From positions 248,001-312,000 of the forward strand of contig NZ_CP016170.1 in NCBI RefSeq assembly GCF_001676705.1: a stretch of DNA of 64,000 nucleotides, given 5' to 3'. The position numbers and the translations under genes were made by a program. The DNA comes from Bordetella bronchialis. GTDB taxonomy: Bacteria; Pseudomonadota; Gammaproteobacteria; Burkholderiales; Burkholderiaceae_B. This document shows, piece after piece, positions 60,008 to 64,000 of the stretch; within the stretch, counting starts at the first letter, position 1, and the number at the start of each line of letters is the position of its first letter. Under the pieces are notes generated by a model that worked only from the letters and a program-made list of their open reading frames with translations, did not search any database and had not been told where the DNA came from.

Positions 60008-61018
60008 CTATTGGATGGAAATATGCGCTTCCTTGACCACGTCGGCCCAGGTCTTGTGTTCCTTGGCGATCGCCTCGCCGAAAGGCGCGGCCGGCGTGTA
60101 GACCAGTTCCGCGCCCTGCGCCACCATGGCGGCCTTCAGCTCGGGCATGGCCAGTACTTTCCGCAGCGCCTGCGAGATCGTGTCGATGGCGGCCTGCGGC
60201 GTGCCCTTGGGCGCGACGAAGCCGAACAGGTTGTCCGCCTGCACGCCGGCGATGCCGGCTTCCTGCATCGTCGGCACGTCCGGCAGCAGGCCGACGCGCG
60301 AGCCGGAAGCGACGGCCAGGACTTTCAGCTTCCTGGCCTGGATCAGCGGCATGGAGCCGGGGATGCTGTCGAACATGAAGCTGGACGAGCCGGAGACCAG
60401 TTCGGGCAGGGCCTGGCCGCTGCCCTTGTAGGGGATGTGCGTGGCCTTGACGCCGGTCTTCAGCGCGAACAGCTCGGATTCCAGGTGGGAAAGGGTGCCC
60501 GTGCCCTGCGAGGCAAAGTTGTACTGGCCGGGCTTGGCCTTCAGGTAGGAGACCAGTTCGCCGACATTCTTGACCGGCAGGGTTTCCGGCACCACCAGGA
60601 TGTGCGGCACGATGCCCACGCCGGCGATGGGCGTGAAGTCCTTGTTCAGGTCCGCGGGCCAGTTCGGATACAGCGCGGCGGCGACGGCCACATTCGTGAC
60701 GGCGGCGAAGTACAGCGTGTAGCCGTCGGCCGGTGCCTTGGCCGCCGCCTGGATGCCGATGGCGCCGCCCGCGCCGGGGCGGTTTTCGACGACGACGGAT
60801 TGCTTGAGCTCCACGGAAAGCTTCTGCCCGATGGCGCGGGCGAGCACGTCGGTCGCGCCGGCGGGCGGGAAGGAGATGATCACCTGGATGGCATGGTCGG
60901 GATAAGCGGCCCGGGCGGCGCCGATATGGGCGGTGGCCAGCCCGAGGGTAAGCGCCAGCGTGCCCAGCAGGCGCAGGGTCAGTCGGCGGGGCGGGAAGGA
61001 TGAGGAGTCGGATCGCAT
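60008..61018 (-). CDS. Bug-family (TctC) substrate-binding receptor
   Basis: A 336-aa periplasmic receptor. A slightly long signal (MRSDSSSFPPRRLTLRLLG...ARAA) precedes AYPDHAIQVIISFPPAGATDVLARAIGQ. Other Bug motifs: VVENRPGAGGAIGIQAAAKAPADG, NKDFTPIAGV, THIPYKGSGQALPELVSG. The start at 61018 has GGAAAG upstream; a longer frame to 61117 is not signal-like. It lies between the 2OG-oxygenase and GGT-like genes on the same strand. This is the fourth Bug gene in the window; the four are clearly diverged paralogues. Confidence 0.92.
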   Translation of the reverse strand: MRSDSSSFPPRRLTLRLLGTLALTLGLATAHIGAARAAYPDHAIQVIISFPPAGATDVLARAIGQKLSVELKQSVVVENRPGAGGAIGIQAAAKAPADGYTLYFAAVTNVAVAAALYPNWPADLNKDFTPIAGVGIVPHILVVPETLPVKNVGELVSYLKAKPGQYNFASQGTGTLSHLESELFALKTGVKATHIPYKGSGQALPELVSGSSSFMFDSIPGSMPLIQARKLKVLAVASGSRVGLLPDVPTMQEAGIAGVQADNLFGFVAPKGTPQAAIDTISQALRKVLAMPELKAAMVAQGAELVYTPAAPFGEAIAKEHKTWADVVKEAHISIQ

Positions 61019-61222
61019 GCGGGTCTTTCCAGGTAGAAAACGCGCCGGCCTGGGCGGCGCATGGGCACGGAGTCGTGCATTCGGACAGGCACCGGATATA
61101 AGCAATACCCGTGCCATTTTTTTGCTGTGGTCCAGGTCATGGCCATGGGGTCAGCGCCTTGGCCGTGGGTGGACAGCGTTCCCGCGCGGGAACGGCTTGG
61201 CGGCCCCGCGCGATCCCGCCGG

Positions 61223-62221
61223 CTACATGGTCGCATTCTGCGTCGCCACGAACATGGCGCGCAAATGCTCGCCCGAGGTGGTGGGCGGGTACTTGGCCGG
61301 CACGTCCTTCCGCCGGCAACTCGGCAGGCACTCGATGCGCGCGTCGTAATTGGGATTGTGGAAGAACACGATGGACTGGCGCCGGCTTTCCGCCTTTGCC
61401 TCCAGCGGCGGGTTGACGACGCGGTGCAGCGTGGATACCCAGCGGTCGTTGGTCCAGCGCGCCATCAGGTCGCCGATATTGATGATGAAGCAATCGGGCA
61501 CGATGGGGACGTCCACCCATTGGCCCTCGGCATTGAACACCTGCAGGCCGCCGGGGCGGTCCTCCGTGGCCAGGATGGTCAGGCTGCCGTAGTCCGAATG
61601 CGCGCCGGCGCGGATCTGCCCGGGTTGCGGCGGCTTGTCCTGCGCGGGGTAGTTGCGCAGCCGCAGGCGGCTGATGTGGCGGTCCACCTTGTCGTCGAAG
61701 TAGTGCTCGTCCAGGTCCAGCGCCAGGGCGAAGATGCGCATCAGCGTGCGGGCCAGGTCCCCCATGGCGCGGTAATAGTCGGTCCAGGTGGCGCGCAGGT
61801 CGGCCGGCTCCTCGGGCCAGATGTTCGGCGCGAAATGCCGGCCGGCCGCCGGCGTCTGCGCGTAGGCGGGGTCAGGCTGGTCCACCGGCCCGATCATCAG
61901 GCTTTCGTTCAGGTCGCCGGCCATGGCGGTGGCATCGCGCGAGCGGCCCACCGACTCGTCCTCCATGCCGATATAGCCCCGCGCCACGTCGATGCCGGGC
62001 CGCGCCACGCGCATCTTGTCGGCCAGAGGCAGGTCGAAGAAACGGCGCGAGACGTCGCGCATGCGCGCCATGAGCGCGGGATCGATGCCGTGGCCGGATA
62101 TGATCAGGAAGCCGATATCGCGGCAGGCCTGGTCCACCGAACGCGCGATCGCCTGTTTGTCCGCGTCGCTGCCGGACGCGAAGCGCGAGATGTCGATGAC
62201 GGGAACGTGCAATAGCTTCAT
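61223..62221 (-). CDS. 2-oxoglutarate/Fe(II) oxygenase of the isopenicillin-N-synthase family
   Basis: A 332-aa non-heme iron oxygenase. N-terminal DIOX_N region VPVIDISRF...CRDIGFLIISGHGID; the Fe ligands are His208 and Asp210 (AGAHSDYGS) with His266 (LHRVVNP), and Arg281-x-Ser283 (RRQSIVFF) binds 2-oxoglutarate or the substrate carboxylate. It could hydroxylate or desaturate an amino acid or small acid. Start at 62221 from the family N-terminus. It is 34 bp downstream of the SDR gene, so oxidation followed by dehydrogenation of one substrate is plausible. Confidence 0.9.
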   Translation of the reverse strand: MKLLHVPVIDISRFASGSDADKQAIARSVDQACRDIGFLIISGHGIDPALMARMRDVSRRFFDLPLADKMRVARPGIDVARGYIGMEDESVGRSRDATAMAGDLNESLMIGPVDQPDPAYAQTPAAGRHFAPNIWPEEPADLRATWTDYYRAMGDLARTLMRIFALALDLDEHYFDDKVDRHISRLRLRNYPAQDKPPQPGQIRAGAHSDYGSLTILATEDRPGGLQVFNAEGQWVDVPIVPDCFIINIGDLMARWTNDRWVSTLHRVVNPPLEAKAESRRQSIVFFHNPNYDARIECLPSCRRKDVPAKYPPTTSGEHLRAMFVATQNATM

Positions 62222-62255
62222 GGCGCGGTGCTCCGTAGGGGATGCGTGGCGGTTC

Positions 62256-62966
62256 TCACGAGACGGCGTCGCCGCAGTCCACCAGCAGGGTGGAGCCGGT
62301 AATGCAGGGGTTGGTGGCGACGGCGAAAATGGCGCGCGCGACGTCGTCGGGCGCGGCGATGCGGCCGACCGGAACGCGGGCGGCATAGGACTCGAATTTG
62401 CGCTTTCGCTGGTCCGGGTCCAGCTTGTCCCACAACGGGGTGTCGGTGACGCTGGGCGAGATCGCGTTGACCCGCACCGGCGCCAGCTCCAGCGCCAGGC
62501 CGCGCATCAGGCCCTCCAGGGCGGCATTGATGGCGCCTTGCAGGACGGCGTTGCGGTCGGGGCGGACGCTGAATACGCCGGACACCAGGGTGAGCGACCC
62601 ACCGGCGCGGATGCGGCAGGAGCGGGCGACGTGGTAGGCGCTCCAGAACTTGCTTTGCATGGCCTCGTAGGCGTCTTGCAGGTCCAGGCCGCGCACCGGG
62701 CCCGTGCGCGTCCGCGATCCGCACACGACGACGTGGTCCCATTCGTCCTGCCCGGCGAAGAAGCCGCGCACCGCCTCGTCGTCCATCATGTCCAGCGCGG
62801 CGCTCGCGGCGATGGCGGGATGGGCGGCGCGGGCCGCCGCCAGTTTATCGGCCGAGCGGCCGGCGATCAGGACGTGCGCGTGCGGGCCGGCCAGCGCGGC
62901 GGCGGCCAGGCCGATGCCGCTGCTGCCGCCCAGGATGGCGACGCGTTTGCCTTGAAGATCCATCAT
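62256..62966 (-). CDS. SDR-family protein with altered catalytic motif
   Basis: A 236-aa Rossmann-fold SDR. Cofactor motif GGSSGIGLA is intact near residues 13-21, and the C-terminal GRIAAPDDVARAIFAVATNPCITGSTLLVDCG is typical of enoyl-reductase-like SDRs. The usual YxxxK is absent: after the Ser (VSGVFS) the sequence reads RPDRNAVLQGAINAALEGL, with no Tyr at the expected place. The protein is also shorter than most SDRs. It may be a divergent reductase, an isomerase, or inactive. Start MM at 62966. Follows the Liv-type ATPase and precedes the 2OG oxygenase. Confidence 0.82.
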   Translation of the reverse strand: MMDLQGKRVAILGGSSGIGLAAAALAGPHAHVLIAGRSADKLAAARAAHPAIAASAALDMMDDEAVRGFFAGQDEWDHVVVCGSRTRTGPVRGLDLQDAYEAMQSKFWSAYHVARSCRIRAGGSLTLVSGVFSVRPDRNAVLQGAINAALEGLMRGLALELAPVRVNAISPSVTDTPLWDKLDPDQRKRKFESYAARVPVGRIAAPDDVARAIFAVATNPCITGSTLLVDCGDAVS

Positions 62967-63020
62967 GCGGCTTTCCTCCTGGTGAGCCTTGCGGGTCCTG
63001 GATACGGGCCGGTCGCGCCG

Positions 63021-64000
63021 TTATGCGGGGCCGTGGGCGCCCGCTTGCACGGCGCCCGTTTGCACGGCGCCCGCTTGCACGGCGCCCGTTTGCACGGCGC
63101 CCGCTTGCACGGCGCCCAGGTATGCGCGAGCCAGCATCTCGTTGCCGGCGATATCCGCCGCCGTGCCCTGGGCGACGATGTGTCCGGCTTCCATCACATA
63201 GGCGCGATCGGCCAGCGCCAGCGCCAGGCCGGCCATCTGGTCCACCAGCAGCAATGTCATGCGCTCGCGCCGCAGCGCGTCCAGGGATTCGAACAGTTCG
63301 GCGATGATGCGGGGCGCCAGGCCCAGTGAGGGCTCGTCCAGCAGCAGCAGGCGCGGCTGCGCCATCAGTCCGCGCGCCAGGGCCAGCATCTGCTGTTCGC
63401 CGCCCGATAGCAGGCCGGCGCGCTGGTGCAGCCGTTCGCGCAGGCGCGGGAAGCGGTCCAGCATGGCCTGCACGCGGGTTTCGCCGTCGCGCGGATACAG
63501 GAAGGCGCCCAGGCGGATGTTGTCCAGCACGGACAGGTCCGGGAAGACCTGCCGTCCCTCCGGCACCAGCACCACGCCCAGGCGGACGATGGCCTCGGCA
63601 TCCAGCGTGTTCAGCGGTCGCCCTTCGAAATGCAGGCCGCCCGCGCTGGCGCGATGCAGGCCGGCCAGCGTGCGCATCAGCGTGGACTTGCCGGCGCCGT
63701 TGGCGCCCAGCAGCGCCACCATTTCGCCCTCGCGCACCTGCAGGTCTATGCCGTGCAGCACGGGGTCGGCCCCATAGCCGGCCACGAGTTCGCCCACACC
63801 CAGTACTTCGTGTCCGCCCTGGCGCGGCGCCTGCGCCGCCGTCTTTCCTTGGCCTTGGCCTTGCTCGCCCAGGTAGGCCTGGCGCACCGCCGGGTCGGCC
63901 TGGATCTGCGCGGGCGTGCCCACCGCCAGCCGGCGGCCGGCGTCCAGCACCACGATGCGGTCGGAAATCCCCATGACCAGCGCCATGTCGTGTTCGACCA
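63021..64000 (-). CDS. branched-chain amino-acid-type ABC ATPases fused (LivG C-terminus - LivF), partial
   Basis: The frame is open to the window edge. The first ~45 residues are the end of a LivG-type ATPase (H-loop VEHDM, then VMGISDRIVVLDAGRRLAVGTPAQIQADPAVRQAYLGE), joined by a Gln/Gly-rich linker to a complete LivF-type ATPase: Walker A LLGANGAGKSTLMR, LVPEGRQVFPDLSVLDN, signature LSGGEQQMLALARGL, Walker B LLLLDEPSLGLAP. No start codon or Shine-Dalgarno marks a separate livF, so this is a fused double ATPase whose N-terminus lies outside. The C-terminus carries five (A/T)GAVQ repeats. Import of branched-chain amino acids, amides or aromatic acids is typical of the family. Confidence 0.88.
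   Translation of the reverse strand, partial: VEHDMALVMGISDRIVVLDAGRRLAVGTPAQIQADPAVRQAYLGEQGQGQGKTAAQAPRQGGHEVLGVGELVAGYGADPVLHGIDLQVREGEMVALLGANGAGKSTLMRTLAGLHRASAGGLHFEGRPLNTLDAEAIVRLGVVLVPEGRQVFPDLSVLDNIRLGAFLYPRDGETRVQAMLDRFPRLRERLHQRAGLLSGGEQQMLALARGLMAQPRLLLLDEPSLGLAPRIIAELFESLDALRRERMTLLLVDQMAGLALALADRAYVMEAGHIVAQGTAADIAGNEMLARAYLGAVQAGAVQTGAVQAGAVQTGAVQAGAHGPA
63037..63111 (-). repeat. five 15-bp in-frame tandem repeats
   Basis: Five 15-bp units (GCGCCCGCTTGCACG alternating with a C-to-T variant) encoding AVQAG/AVQTG at the C-terminus of the fused Liv ATPase. Copy-number change would alter only tail length. Confidence 0.9.

Overview
The window is a high-G+C chromosomal segment from a betaproteobacterium, most likely Alcaligenaceae (Bordetella/Achromobacter-like). 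This is inferred from the strong C/G third-position bias, four Bug-type (TctC) periplasmic receptor genes scattered among catabolic operons, a monomeric NADP isocitrate dehydrogenase, and MHS, TRAP-TAXI and Liv transport genes typical of that group. I see no rRNA, tRNA, CRISPR array, insertion sequence or prophage. It is mostly dense accessory metabolism: transporters, one-off enzymes and local regulators.

Layout. 0-9.4 kb: a truncated Bug receptor, a D-threonine-aldolase-family enzyme and RidA; a minus-strand micro-operon with a DUF3606 protein; a lipoprotein-like SDR; DUF4142 and DUF2242 lipoproteins; a VOC protein; an MHS transporter; DUF427. 9.4-14.1 kb (minus): Bug receptor, GntR regulator, aconitase-family large and small subunits and an isocitrate-lyase/PEP-mutase-family lyase, the last three translationally coupled. 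14.2-15.7 kb: non-coding palindromic island A. 15.7-20.4 kb: two GlxA-type AraC regulators flanking an SDR and an MFS transporter. 20.5-24.4 kb: HPP/CBS protein, a VOC/GntR divergent pair with a perfect palindromic operator, an RraA-like protein and PsiF. 24.6-29.0 kb: XRE-cupin regulator, polar amino-acid ABC transporter, DadA-like FAD oxidase. 29.1-31.7 kb: a CFA-synthase-like methyltransferase overlapping an FAD oxidase, resembling modules that make methyl-branched fatty acids. 31.7-32.9 kb: palindromic island B. 33.1-41.2 kb: a PotABCD-like ABC system, two amidohydrolases and a COG0523 GTPase. 41.3-47.1 kb: thiolase-like protein/DUF35, CaiB CoA-transferase, Bug receptor and two MaoC proteins, divergent from an IclR regulator. 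47.2-51.0 kb: a HigBA-like toxin-antitoxin pair and an autotransporter. 51.1-55.0 kb: icd divergent from a cytochrome P450. 55.0-64.0 kb (minus): TRAP-TAXI transporter, gamma-glutamyltransferase-like enzyme, Bug receptor, 2OG-Fe(II) oxygenase, SDR and a fused Liv-type ATPase that runs off the edge.

The most unusual structure is the pair of non-coding islands A and B. Each carries two ~200-bp elements in inverted orientation, each element bounded by ~24-bp inverted termini that are related between the two islands. Between them are perfect hairpins whose stems differ completely but whose pentaloop (CCTGC, or GCAGG on the other strand) and adjacent TACGCG box are kept. Around each island, base composition flips from G/T-rich to C/A-rich on the same strand. 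This looks like a structured repeat family rather than coding DNA, possibly REP- or MITE-like; its function is unknown to me.

Among the genes, three modules stand out: a dimethylmaleate-hydratase/dimethylmalate-lyase-like operon, the fatty-acid methylation pair, and a putative aldol-cleaving acyl-CoA shortening set in which a thiolase homologue lacking its nucleophilic Cys is paired with a DUF35 protein and a MaoC pair. Functional assignments are by reading motifs and context only; no database search was run.
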